From Pomphorhynchus laevis (lineage: Eukaryota; Acanthocephala; Palaeacanthocephala; Echinorhynchida; Pomphorhynchidae), in assembly GCA_012934845.2 (NCBI GenBank), contig WNNJ02000147.1, positions 124,001-188,000 of the forward strand: a DNA stretch of 64,000 bases. The letters are read 5' to 3'. Below are positions 13,201-23,754 of the stretch, piece by piece. The translations under genes and the position numbers were made by a program. The notes under the pieces are model-generated. The model was given only the letters and a program-made list of their open reading frames with translations, did no database searches and was not told the DNA's origin. Positions within the stretch are counted from its first letter, which is position 1; the number at the start of each line of letters is the position of its first letter.

Positions 13201-16200
13201 AAATTGAATATGATAGTCAAGTTATATTTTGAACTATTAAATTCGTTTTTAATAAATTTTTAAACCTATTACCGGATTTAAATTTAATAAACCGAATTAA
13301 AATTCGGTTTATTAAAATTTGAACCGGGTCTAAATTCATTTTAAGTTCATCTTAAAAATTAATAGGTAATTTAAGTTATTAAATTCGATATTTAGGATGA
13401 TTTTTAAAATTTTATATTTATATACAGGACGAATGCACCTTAGAAATCGAATTTGATAATGAGCTCATGCATTACAATGCCGATAGCTTGAAGAATTTAA
13501 GCAGTATTGAACAATGTTCTGATATATCGAAATCAACAAGTTCGGATGCGACCACTGAAACAACTGAGCTTGATATACTAAACGAAATCATTTCTAAAAT
13601 TTGTATATCCGAAGAAGTTTTTTCGGTAATTTTATCTTTTGTTTATTTAATTTTATTTAAAATTAATCCAGGAGCCAAAGCTTGCCACGATTGTTAATCC
13701 ATATTTGCTGCTGAAACTAAACTTCGATCATCAGCTGCATCAGTTTTATGCTTCATTCCGGGATATTAGTATATATATCACAATATATTTATATATTATA
13801 TATAAAAATATTATGTTATAATAATACAATAATATAATAATTATATTAATTATATATTTCAATATATTTTTATATCACAATAATAATTCTATACGTTTAA
13901 TTCAATGATCAGGAGAACATAGAATCAGTGATAATAATCCTTCAATGGATTTTTTCATTTATTTTATCAATTTTGCTAAATCACACTAGGTGATTTCGCA
14001 GCAGAAACGAGCTACGGTATCATTCCTTCATTACTATTAAATCCATAAACCTTGGCTCACAACATACCAGAATTTGGCCTGACATATTTATATTGTTTAG
14101 TCCGCTACTGCTGTGCAATGGGACACCCGGACTCACCAGAACGATGTGTACGTAGAAACCCATTTGCACTTTCAGATTCGAACCTAGGTTCTTTTAATCG
14201 GTGGGCCTACGCCTTATAAATTTTTGTAAAAATTTGCCTTTTTATAAAAAGTTTAATTTGCCTGATTCGTCAATATTTTAATGACCTAAATATGTTATAT
14301 TGTAAATTTTTAATATTTTAAATATTTAATATTATTTCATATTATAGCACATATTAGGTTCCAGAATATAAGAGAATTTTTTAATTCTTTAAGAGAAACG
14401 GTTGTTGTGTTCGGTTACCTGTTCATCAAGAAAACATATTTTTGTAGATTAGCTAGAAATACATTTAATATAAATGTAATATAAAATACTATATTTATTT
14501 AATATAACATATTGTATTAACATAAATACGAATAAAACACGAGCGGCTTCATGTCCATTACCTGTTCATCATGTGTCAATTTTATTTTTACATTTATTTT
14601 TAATTTTAAATGGTAAAAATTAATATTAATAAATATATAATTAAATATTATATTAATATTATGTTCTTCTTATTGTTCCGCCTTTGTTCAAGTAGAGTAA
14701 ACTACCATCAGTCGTTTCGGCTGCCTTGTGATATATATAATAGGCATCTCCGAGAATTTGCTTACGTGGTAGCATGGGCCTAGCCTCTTTAAACTAACCG
14801 TGTGCTTTCCGGATCATCCTAATTTTATTCAGCAGGAATTTTACTTGCTGTCATTGCTTACTTTCTCACAGGATCCGTTGAAGGATACGTTTTTATAATT
14901 TTATATCAGATTAGTTTTAAATTATAATAGTTTTAAATCCGATTGTGTTAAACTGTTCTCCGGGAGCTAATAAGCTTCAGTTTCATAATTGTAGATGTTG
15001 CCAAAAACCGGTGTTCGATTACAAGTAGATCAGACTTCCTTATCACTCCTAGACGATCTAATGGTAGCCGGCAGCACTCATCAGTAGGGTAAACTACCAT
15101 CAGTTGTTTCGGCTGCCTTGTGATATATTAAATAGGCATCTCCTAGAATTTGCTAACGTGGTAGCATGGGCCTAGCCTCTTCATGGGCCTAGACTTCGTT
15201 TTTTGGCATACAAATCGACAACATTACACACCTTGGATAGTCTAACAAATATATAGTCACGAAATGCGTGTCTCGTAATCATAACGGATTTAATCTTGCA
15301 AGGAAGTTAATGTGGATGTCTTGTACGTGTGTCACATATAAACCGTTCATCACGAACATTTAGTATTTCCCAACAGTACTTAGCTGATACCGCATCCCTA
15401 AATCCATCGGGCGACAGCGAAATTACACATGCTGCTTGATCAAGCATCAATTAAATCAGGATTGACAACATATCTGTAATGAGGTACGGCTCTGTTCAAA
15501 AATATCCAGACCATACTATTGCTAGTAGGAGTTCTATGAAGTTTGCGTCATCAGCATAGCACAGTTGGATCACGTATGGTGTAATATCAGCAATCTTTCG
15601 AATTACTGGTATTGACGTTATTTCGAATGTTATTGCGGCTGTTATTTCAAAGGAAGTAAGGAAGTCTGCTCTGTATGTAAATATAATACATATTATAATA
15701 TATAATATATATACGACGACATTACACACCTTGGATAGTCATGAAATGCGTTGTCTCGTAGTCATAACGGCTTTAGTCTTGCATGGAAGTAAATGTACAT
15801 GTTGTCGAATGTTGTAAATTTTAAATTTGTTTAATAATAAATTTATTTTATTATTTGCATAGATTTATTTAAGTAAAGAATATAATTCTTTAGAAATCTA
15901 TGGTGAATCAATCATTATCGTATCGTCAAACAACGTTACCAATGTATTCATGGTTAGTTTAAATTTTAAAAGGAATTTTTGAATTACTAAATTGAAGCGT
16001 TATATATAGTTTAAAATACGTAGACTCTGTTATTTGATTTGTAAATGATATAACTTTAGTAAATGGATTGATATAATATCTGGTAAATTTTAATGCTTAT
16101 TTAAAACAAACATTAAGAGTTTGTCTGAAAATTATTAAAATTATGATCAAAAAGCTTAAACCTTGAACATTGACATTTTGCTTCGCTTTGAAGATCGAAA

Positions 16201-17739
16201 AGTTTAATTTTTTGATCTATGCAAAAATTATTTAAGGATTAATTTTTTGACTGCTAATTGTATAATTAGCAGTTGTTTGCTAAGACAATATGTACTTAAA
16301 ATGTAATATTAATTTATTTCATCAAATTTCTTTAAACAGGATGTTTCATTAAAGCAATAATAACCCAAATTCACAACTTGATTTTAAGGAACCGTCATCG
16401 AAGCAGTTGTTTTAAAAGACAACTGTGTACTTTTTTAAGACACTATGTACTTAAAATGTAATATTAGTTTATTTCAACCAACAAACTTTATGCGATCATT
16501 AAAATATACGAAGTTACACCGTTTTTGATAATAAATTTATTTTAATTTTAATTTATTCTAATTTCTTAAATTTAAATAGTAGAACCTTGAATAGATAATA
16601 AATATCTAAAACTCCATATATGGTGTTTCATAATTGTAAAAGTAAAGCTTTAAGATTTCAATGATTTTGAAAAAGGTATTTCATTAAAACAATAATAACC
16701 CAAATTCACAGTTTGATTTTATGGAACCGTCATCTTTCAATAAATTATGAATCTTCAGAAATTAACGATCGAAATTTACGAAATTAGGAATATAAAGAAA
16801 AAACTTCGATTTTATAAAACCGAATTATAAATATAATATATTATTATATTTAATTAAATCTTAAATAGCAATAGCTTAATATTCATCTCGATATTTTAAA
16901 GACTATACAAACAATGCATTTTCGAAACTTCACATTTTTATGGTTATACATGCACATGTATTTAAGAATTTAAACAAATTTCTTAAAATATTATGGTGTC
17001 TTCAAAATCTTAAAATTATATAGTTTCTTAATCCATTATTAGAAGAAATAATAATAATTTGTAAAACTAAGATATTTCTGTGACAAACGACGTTTAAAAA
17101 TAGCAAAAGAAAATTCGTGACAACATGTTTTCGTAATTGCCGTCAAATTTACCGGTGAAATTAAGAAGGTATTACAGTCTGCTTCCATTACATTTATTGA
17201 ATGTTATTAGAAAAAAAAACAGCAATTTTATTAAATCTGTAATTTTATTATTTACATTTCCAATGCAAAATGTTTCGGTAATTGCCAAACTTACCGGTGA
17301 AATTAAAAAGGTATTTTAATTGAAAAGGTATTAGTCTGTTGATTTCACATTTATTGAATGTTAGTAAAAAAGCTACAATTTTATAACTTTTAGATGCCTC
17401 TATAATTTCATTATTTACATTTCCTTTATTTTATAAATCGCATTTGATATCGTTCAACTTTTGCATTTAGCATTCGAGCTGGTGATCTTGTTTGCATTAA
17501 ATTGGGTCCTAGTTTTAATTTACAAATTATTACAAATACCAAAACTAAATATTTTCTAAACAAAAAATGTTACAACGACTTGGATATAAGTAAGATAGTG
17601 TTGTATTTGATTCAGTTTGTTTATGTCTGTTTTGCTTTAAGCTGATGAACAACTGCAAGATGGATTTACTTTTGGTTATGTTATCAGAATACAATGTTGT
17701 TCTATCAAAAAGGTTTGATATTCCAAAATTATTAAATAA

Positions 17740-17782
<43 letters not shown>

Positions 17783-20700
17783 CGTATGAGATCATGAAGA
17801 TCGATTGGAATCGGGACTGGTAATCCTTTGATCGATTCTTATTTATGTAATAAATAGTTGCTAGGTCACACGAGGTGACTTTCGCATTGAAAACCAGCTA
17901 CAGAATCCTTCCTTCATGATATCCAATTCCATAGACCCTGACTACTAACGGCGTCATTGCCACAACCGTTTTCGTTTCGCCCGCTTTTTGCCACATGTTG
18001 GTAGCCCCTGGCTCGTCAGAAGGCTGACTACCAACACTTCGCCTTTTGAAATTTGACTTATCCGAGATTCGAGCTGTCGCTCTCCGTACTTGGCTTGCGC
18101 TCTTGACTGCTAGGCTACGAATCCAGGATTACCAGATTTCACACAGTATATGAAACCTTCCATCATGATATCCAGAAACTGCATTGTCCGAGATGCTTCT
18201 CTGGCATGCTTATTATAGATTTTATCGTATGAGATCATGAAGATCGATTGGAATCGGGACTGGTGATCCTTTGATGAAATCTGGTAATCCTCGATTCGTA
18301 GCCTAGCAGTCAAGAGCGCAATCCAAGTACGGAGAGCGACAGCTCGAATCTCGGATAAGTCAAATTTCAAAAGGCGAAGAGTTGGTAGTCAGCCTTCTGA
18401 CGAGCCCGGGGCTACCAACATGTGGCAAAAAGCGGGCGAAACGAAAACGGTTGTGGCAATGGCGCCGTTAGTAGTCAGGGTGTATGGAATTGGATATCAT
18501 GAAGGAAGGATTCTGTAGCTGGTTTTTAATGCGAAAGTCACCTCGTGTGACCTAGCAACTATTCATTATATATAATGAATCGTTGTATATATACGCAACC
18601 CTATTGCACAAAATATGTGCAATAATTTAGCTGTTGAATCGAGTATAATTAATCGAGTATCTCGGTTAGCTGAGCTAGTTTTACAGTCAATTTATTTTTA
18701 CACCGTCATTTAGAAAAATCCATATCGTGTTCATTGTAAGAGCAAAAGATTTTGCAATCGAATTAATATTCAATTGGTTTCACAATCAAAAGTTTGATAA
18801 TCGAAGCATCGATTATCATCAATTATTTTAGACTTTAGACTTTCTTAAAGCTAGAAAGTTCAAACAAATGAAATCATAAGCTAAATGTTGTTAAAGAGGG
18901 TAAATTTAATTAAATGGATCAAATTTAAGGTTAAGATTGAGTTTAATTGGGTAAATGAAGTACAAGGGAGTATAGGGGGTTAAAAAAACATTAATAATAG
19001 TACAAATATTGAGGTAATTGTTTTCTTCATCGTAGCGTTTATCCCGTTTGTCCGGGTTCGCTTGCCAAGTTCGCTGGTGCCAAAATGCCCTATCCGCTGC
19101 GTCTTCGGGCGTGAGTCAGACCATTTTCATATCATTCAGTTGGGTATCCATCCATATTTTCGGTGGTTTTCCTCTACATCTCTTTTTGTCGACCTTGATT
19201 TGAAGTAGTGCATGCGACAGTGTGTTCACGTCTGCCCTCAGTACATGTCCATACAATCTCAGCCTTGATCCTCTCAGTTTGTCTGCTATGGGTGCTACTC
19301 CAAATCGCTTGCGGATGTCTACGTTAGGAATATTGTCTCTGCGAGTATTTCCAGCGATCCACTTGAGCATTTTCGTTTCCATACATCCAAGTTTACGTTC
19401 TGCTTCTGCTGTCATTGTCCAACACTCAGCACCGTACATTGCTACATGCCGTATCACGCTTCTGTATAACTTCGATATGAGTCTGTCTGACATGCGTTTG
19501 TCGTACAAGACTCCAGTGGCTGCTCTCCATTTTGTCCAGCTAACTTTGATGTGAGTGACGTCTTTCGCTACTCCTCCTGTGCTGGAGATGACTGATCCCA
19601 GATATTTGGACGTATTTGTCTTTGGCAGAGGCACGCCATTGACTGATATGCTTAAATCTTTATTCTGATTCGTTGTCATATACTCCGTTTTGGATGTGTT
19701 CAGTTTCAACCCAAACTGTGCTAGGCGATCGTTCCATTGCTGCACTTGCTGCTCGAGGTCATGTTTGTCTTTAGATACCAGCGTAACATCGTCGGCATAC
19801 AGGATGTTCCATGGTGCTTGTCTTTGCAGGTATTTCGTAATCACGTCCATAACTATGATGAATAGTAATGGGGAAGAGTGCAGATCCTTGGTGCACACCG
19901 ACTGAGACTGGGAATTCTCTGGATTTTCCCGCTGCTGTTAGCACACTGCTCGTAGTTCCTTTGTCCAGCATCTTCATCCATTCGATCAATTCCTCCGATA
20001 CTTCTCCGCATCTCAGGGCGTACCATAAGAGCTCATGAAGGACTCTGTCGAACGCCGTCTCAAGGTCCAGAAAAGCTACATGGAGGATCTGCTTCTTCTC
20101 ATTGTGCTTTTCAAGTAGTCCGGATGAGTGTATTGCATCGATGGCTCCACAGTTCCGCGCAAAGACTGCCTGGTTGACAATTAGTTTGATCGTGTCATGT
20201 ATTTTCATGTCGAGCACTCTCTCTAAAATCCTCATGGTGTGACTGAGACGGATTGGCCGGTAGTTTTGGCAATCTGCTGGGATTCCTTTCTGCTTCCAGA
20301 TTGGGATAGTTGTGCTTCGACTCCAGTCTTCTGTCACCTCTTTTGCGTCAACAATCTTCTGGAAAAGCTTCTTTAGCCATGGTGTCCACTCATCTGGGTT
20401 GATTTACCAAAAGTCCGCCGTTACATCATCGGGTCCGTTGACTTTACCCGACTTCATCTTATTGAGGTAATTGTTTTGTGAGGAAAATGTGGCATATCTC
20501 TGGTGGATCATACCTGGTCTGAAATATCTTTGTCTTACAATGTATTATTTTTACATTTATTCATACAAGATATAAACATACAAGTTTTAATTTTCTTTAA
20601 TTAATTTAATTTATTTAATTAATTAAATATTTTTTATCAAAAAATATTTATCATTAAAATCGCAAAGTATTATTCAAATGACCGTTAATAAAAGAAATAA

Positions 20701-22035
20701 ATCGTAATTTATTGAATTTATGTAATATCATTTGATATAACATACCTTTCAGTAATAAATGTCTTGTCAATTTAAAAACGCGTTACGTTACTGTTAAGTT
20801 AATTCTTAAATTTTGAATTAACTTGTTAAAAATGAATTATAGTAACAAGTAATTATACCCTAATTACTGGATTAGCTGAATAATTACGAAATTCGTAATG
20901 AAATTCTTATTAGTAATCTCATAATAATTCTTATTATGGAATTTGTAATGTATTTAATGTAGTTGATGATTGAAACGGCTTCAATAAACGAACTGCATGC
21001 TTCTTGTCACTTCTAAACGACCACTTTAGCATTGAAATTATGTAGTACATAATTTCGACAGTGCTCCAGCGTCGAAATTGTGACATTTCCGACACGTTTC
21101 TTAAACATCTGAGGCTTTCACACACAAACCAGAACATTTGCTGTGCAGATCATCCTTATCTAATCAGCAGAGGTTGTTTCTGACTGTTTGCTTCACTCGT
21201 TGAATTTAGAACTGGATTCGGTATATTAAAGTTAAGTCAGGCTGTGTGGAATGAAAAAACGGTCAAGATTCCGAATCGAATTAGTAATGTATTCAATGTA
21301 ATTGCAAGGTCACACAAGATGACTTTCGAATTGAAAACCAGTGCTACAGAATTCTTTCTTTGACTTCCAATTCCATACACCCTAAACACTAATGGCACCA
21401 TTGCCACAGTTGTTTTCGTTTCGTTCGATTTTTGCTACATTAGTAGCCTCGAGCTTATCAAAAGGCTGACTACCAACTCTCCCCCTTCCGAAATTTGACT
21501 AATCCGATAGTTGAAAGGATCGGATGATCTTTCCTTAATCCTTGAAAGGATTCGGAATATATATATCTTGCAGTTTGCATTAAATATGCTTAATAACAAC
21601 GGACCTTTGATAATGGTAGTGTGCAATGCACGGGTGTGCTGAGTAAACAACGGTTCAGGATTTCTTACGAAATACGGCAATAATAGAAAATAATTTTGCA
21701 GCACTTATATCCGTTTACAAATAAACAAGACTGACGTTTACAAATAAACAAGACTGACGTTTACAAATAAGCAACCGAAACTATCCACTGGTCATTTCGG
21801 TTGTCTGTGTGACAACCGAAATATATTTGATATTTTATTTCGATAGCTCATAATTACGTAAATCAAAGTAATTTTAAGCTTTTTCTGTTTCTAAATTCAG
21901 CAAATTCTGTTATTACAGGAACCAAATCGATTTAATATCCCCATAAATACAAGATTCTTCGTTGTAACATGTGGCAAATCAAGGGAACCAACAGAAGACG
22001 ATGATGGATGTACATACTCTACATTAGTGGCTTGA
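4300..22035 (+). CDS. RB1CC1: RB1CC1/FIP200-like autophagy scaffold, multi-exon gene
   Basis: Homologue of FIP200, the scaffold of the ULK1/Atg1 kinase complex in the cytoplasm that starts autophagosome formation; its claw binds cargo receptors. Exons with matching phases: 4300-4426, 4473-4652, 4703-4818, 7684-7767, 7814-7907, 9635-9703, 9754-9927, 10671-10867, 12249-12435, 12481-12615, 13428-13625, 13672-13768, 15894-15952 (tentative), 17471-17589, 17642-17712, 21919-22035 (TGA). The start gives the ubiquitin-like fold (QILVISGG, then NPIFLF); QYQGWMAVVANLED follows. HSRLRW spans the 10867/12249 junction, and RRKNF and YRESF come later. The last three exons give the claw (IRAGDLVCIKLG, GYVIRIQ, EPNRFNIPINTRFF). 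About 674 codons are recognised against 1594 residues in human; the first exon and at least one exon between 13768 and 15894 are missing. Family call by remembered alignment. Confidence 0.85.
4819..7683 (+). other. RB1CC1 intron, 2.9 kb, AT-rich
   Basis: No coding sequence is seen. It contains long TA/AT stretches, a GC-richer island at about 5780-6280, and short perfect hairpins: GATATCGAATGT at 6841-6852 with its complement at 6856-6867, and an AGGATCTTA/TAAGATCCT pair near 5940-5965. A cluster of AATAGAGTACTG direct and inverted copies lies at about 7039-7122. The motif at 5784-5805 recurs near 57.73 kb. Confidence 0.6.
7908..9634 (+). other. RB1CC1 intron with short dispersed repeats
   Basis: Very AT-rich. 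Three copies of a roughly 45-bp sequence containing TTTATTTAGCATTATTTTT lie near 8940-8977, 9205-9240 and 9390-9431. No coding potential was recognised. The short ORF starting near 7910 reads through the donor of the exon ending at 7907 and is intronic. Confidence 0.5.
13895..14215 (-). mobile_element. degenerate tRNA-derived SINE
   Basis: On the minus strand a B-box-like GGTTCGAATCTGA occurs near 14190. The tail near 13975-14040 (CACACTAGGTGATTTCGCAG and following bases) matches the tail of the SINE pair at 17.85-18.56 kb with many substitutions. The A box is not clear. It lies in an intron of the RB1CC1 homologue, opposite to its sense. Confidence 0.5.
14691..14789. repeat. 99-bp dispersed repeat, copy 1
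   Basis: AGTAGAGTAAACTACC to TAGCCTCTT recurs at 15083-15181 in direct orientation at the same length with few substitutions. No Pol III boxes or coding were seen. It lies in an RB1CC1 intron, in a region relatively rich in GC for this window, and may be part of an uncharacterised short element. Confidence 0.7.
15083..15181. repeat. 99-bp dispersed repeat, copy 2
   Basis: Second copy of the 14691-14789 repeat. It is followed within 40 bp by the first copy of another repeat (15216-15322, repeated at 15714-15802), so the two may be parts of one larger unit. Confidence 0.7.
15216..15322. repeat. direct repeat pair member (partner 15714-15802)
   Basis: CGACAACATTACACACCTTGGATAG and the following sequence, including GTCTCGTAATCATAACGG, recurs at 15714-15802. 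The partner lacks about 14 bases near the middle. No protein-coding frame was found. Confidence 0.65.
15714..15802. repeat. direct repeat pair member (partner 15216-15322)
   Basis: Shorter copy of the 15216-15322 repeat, about 500 bp downstream in the same RB1CC1 intron. Confidence 0.65.
16279..16734. repeat. two interleaved local duplications
   Basis: The sequence around TATGTACTTAAAATGTAATATT occurs at about 16289 and 16443. The sequence TTTCATTAAAGCAATAATAACCC with 30 further bases occurs at 16343-16399 and 16679-16734 with a few differences. Both pairs are direct. They lie in the intron before the claw exons. Confidence 0.6.
17127..17424. repeat. tandem duplication, about 144-bp unit x2
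   Basis: Unit 1 (17127-17261) and unit 2 (17271-17424) both contain GTAATTGCC, ACCGGTGAAATTAA and a GGTATT that could act as a donor. Each unit could encode a short peptide ending TGEIKK before that GT. This is either a duplicated micro-exon of the RB1CC1 homologue or plain intronic sequence; acceptor and phase do not settle it. Confidence 0.6.
17745..17780. repeat. (TA)n microsatellite
   Basis: 18 uninterrupted TA units just after the donor of the exon ending at 17712 and directly next to the 52-bp direct repeat that precedes the inverted SINE pair. Confidence 0.95.
17854..18141 (-). mobile_element. tRNA-derived SINE, left arm of an inverted pair
   Basis: Minus-strand SINE. The A box TAGCCTAGCAG is at 18117-18107 and the B box GCTCGAATCTC at 18074-18064. 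A body of about 200 bp ends in a tail starting near 17870 (CACACGAGGTGACTTTCGCA on the plus strand). It is the reverse complement of 18275-18563 with few mismatches. It lies in the last intron of the RB1CC1 homologue. Confidence 0.8.
18275..18563 (+). mobile_element. tRNA-derived SINE, right arm of an inverted pair
   Basis: Plus-strand copy with A box TAGCCTAGCAG at 18299-18309 and B box GCTCGAATCTC at 18342-18352. Its length equals that of the left arm and the spacer is 133 bp. A 52-bp direct repeat (17781-17832 and 18224-18275) precedes both arms. A transcript through this intron could form a long snap-back duplex. Confidence 0.8.
19025..20459 (-). mobile_element. RTE-clade LINE, 5'-truncated, with target-site duplication
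   Basis: Read from 20459 down: a KVNGPDDVTADFW-like block near 20430, then NYRPIRL, LDLETAFDRV, LYADDVTLV (about 19815), the KTEYM block, and a C-terminal region with AMYGAECW, RLRLYGHVLRA and GKPPKIWMD, typical of RTE reverse transcriptases. The coding ends at a GATGAAG motif like the GATGA end of RTE elements. No endonuclease remains. About three breaks are visible: an early stop, a frame change near 19880, and a stop near 19113. TATTGAGGTAATTGTTTT stands at 19007-19024 and again at 20460-20477, an exact 18-bp target-site duplication. It lies antisense in the last intron of RB1CC1. Confidence 0.9.
21300..21506 (-). mobile_element. truncated tRNA-SINE copy
   Basis: Matches the tail and body of the 17854-18141 SINE (AGGTCACACAAGATGACTTTCG, then the GCCACAGTTGTTTTCGTTTCG stretch and AAAGGCTGACTACCAAC) at lower similarity. 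The tRNA-like head with the A and B boxes is missing beyond 21506. Same intron and orientation as the left arm of the inverted pair. Confidence 0.7.
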
Positions 22036-23754
22036 AGTTTATAAGAATGTATTTATAGTATTTTATAGTGAAATTATGTTTATCACACACTATTATTATA
22101 AATAAATCTGTTTATATTTGTTAAGACTCCAAATTAACGAATCCTTGTCTAGACTCAATAAATCCGATGAGAAAGGATTTAAGAAAAATTCATCAATAAA
22201 CGCATTTAGATTTTGGTATATATATCAAATTGTTCAGCTTTTACCGCTCTAAAGAATTTATAGCAACAAAAAATATCCTTTAAATATCTTGGATCTTTTT
22301 CCAACGTAATCTTTAATTTGTCTTTTAATTGTTTCAAATTGTCGCATGCATGCACGTTTGGATCGGAAATACTTACCATGATAATAATGTATTCTAATTT
22401 TAATAAAAAATGAACTTCCACCTTTAAAATATTCATAATATACATATAAGTCTATAATATAAGTATTCATAATATTATAATATAATATAATCTTATATAA
22501 TAATATATTAATAATATATTATTAATATATTATACAATATAATAATATGTTATTATAAATATTAATAATGTATATTAATAATATACAATGATATATTAAT
22601 AATCTTAATATAATAATATAATCTTATATTATATTCATAATATAAGATTATTTATTTTTTTATTTTCTTTTAACATTAAAAATTAATTATTTTTAAATAA
22701 TTAATTTTTTTATTTTATTTAGTTTTTAATCATTTATTACATTTATTGATCAGTAGCATTTGTTACTGAATCATGACAAAAATAAATCAAATATCTAAAA
22801 CGGTTGTCCGCGTAACTTCCTTTAAATTAGAATCCGTAATTAATTCCATATTTTATATTATATCAGTAAAGCACGTGTTTGTATAAATTATATTTAGTAT
22901 ATTAACAAATATCGATTCAATAAAATATCGTATAAATAGACGCATTCAACAATAACTAAATAATTAAGTTTTCTGATTTGATTGGTTTCTCCTATTGCTG
23001 AACCGTTCCCTTGTGTTTACAGTTAAGCTAGCTTTGTTTGAATTTAGATACATATAATGTCGAGTGATGTATAGCTGAGTGATTATATAATTAAATATTA
23101 CAGCCACTCTCCTGTTTACATCCACTTGTAAATTATTGATTATTTATGAACAGTCAGCAGAATAAACAGAAAGAAACTAATGGGGAATAAATACTATTTG
23201 AAATATATAAGACAAAATACTTATTCGTTGTTTGAAGGACACATGTTCACAAAAGAAAAACATGGAAATTTTGCACCAAATTTGTGTTTTTTTCCATGTT
23301 TTGCCATGTCGAACGAATCTGCAACAATCTGATTTGGTCACTCTCGCTATAGATAAGAAATTGATTTTCAATCGAAATATATAAATAATATTAAATCAAA
23401 ATAATATTTATATTGTATTTTCTTCGATAATTGATTAAATCAGTCATTGACGAAAATGGCAGGTATATATGCATTTTATATAAATATGTATATAAAGCCA
23501 AATAATGTATCAAATGGATATCAATACATTAATTCTCGACATTTTTCATATGCTTCTTTCATCAAATGAAGTGCGCGTATTCGACAGTTTATCCATTTCC
23601 TCCCCAATCACACAGTACAAAAGGGTACTTGTATTGTAGGAACTGATATGTTGGCGGGATCGTTGTATTAATAGGTCGTTGGCGAATAGTAGTTTTTTAG
23701 ATTAAGAAAATGTCAATTGAAAAAAGAAACAAAGAAACAAATAAGGCTTAGGGG
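22036..23754. other. convergent intergenic spacer after RB1CC1
   Basis: AT-rich 3' flank of the RB1CC1 homologue; AATAAA-like signals are abundant but none is singled out. A minus-strand frame at about 22206-22376 reads NLKQLKDKLKITLEKDP, then CCYKFFRAVKAEQFD, which looks more protein-like than its surroundings. I do not recognise it, and neither splice signals nor a start settle it. The segment 22440-22640 is a dense run of ATAATATTA repeats. Confidence 0.4.

Noticed and set aside
13187-13240. Second copy of the 5' end of the exon at 13428 (TTTAGGACTAATGCAGAAATTGAAT...)
   Set aside because: Similarity is short and the frame closes at once; at most a decayed local duplicate.
19222-19554. 110-codon plus-strand ORF
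   Set aside because: It lies antisense to the C-terminal half of the RTE reverse transcriptase and is a shadow frame.
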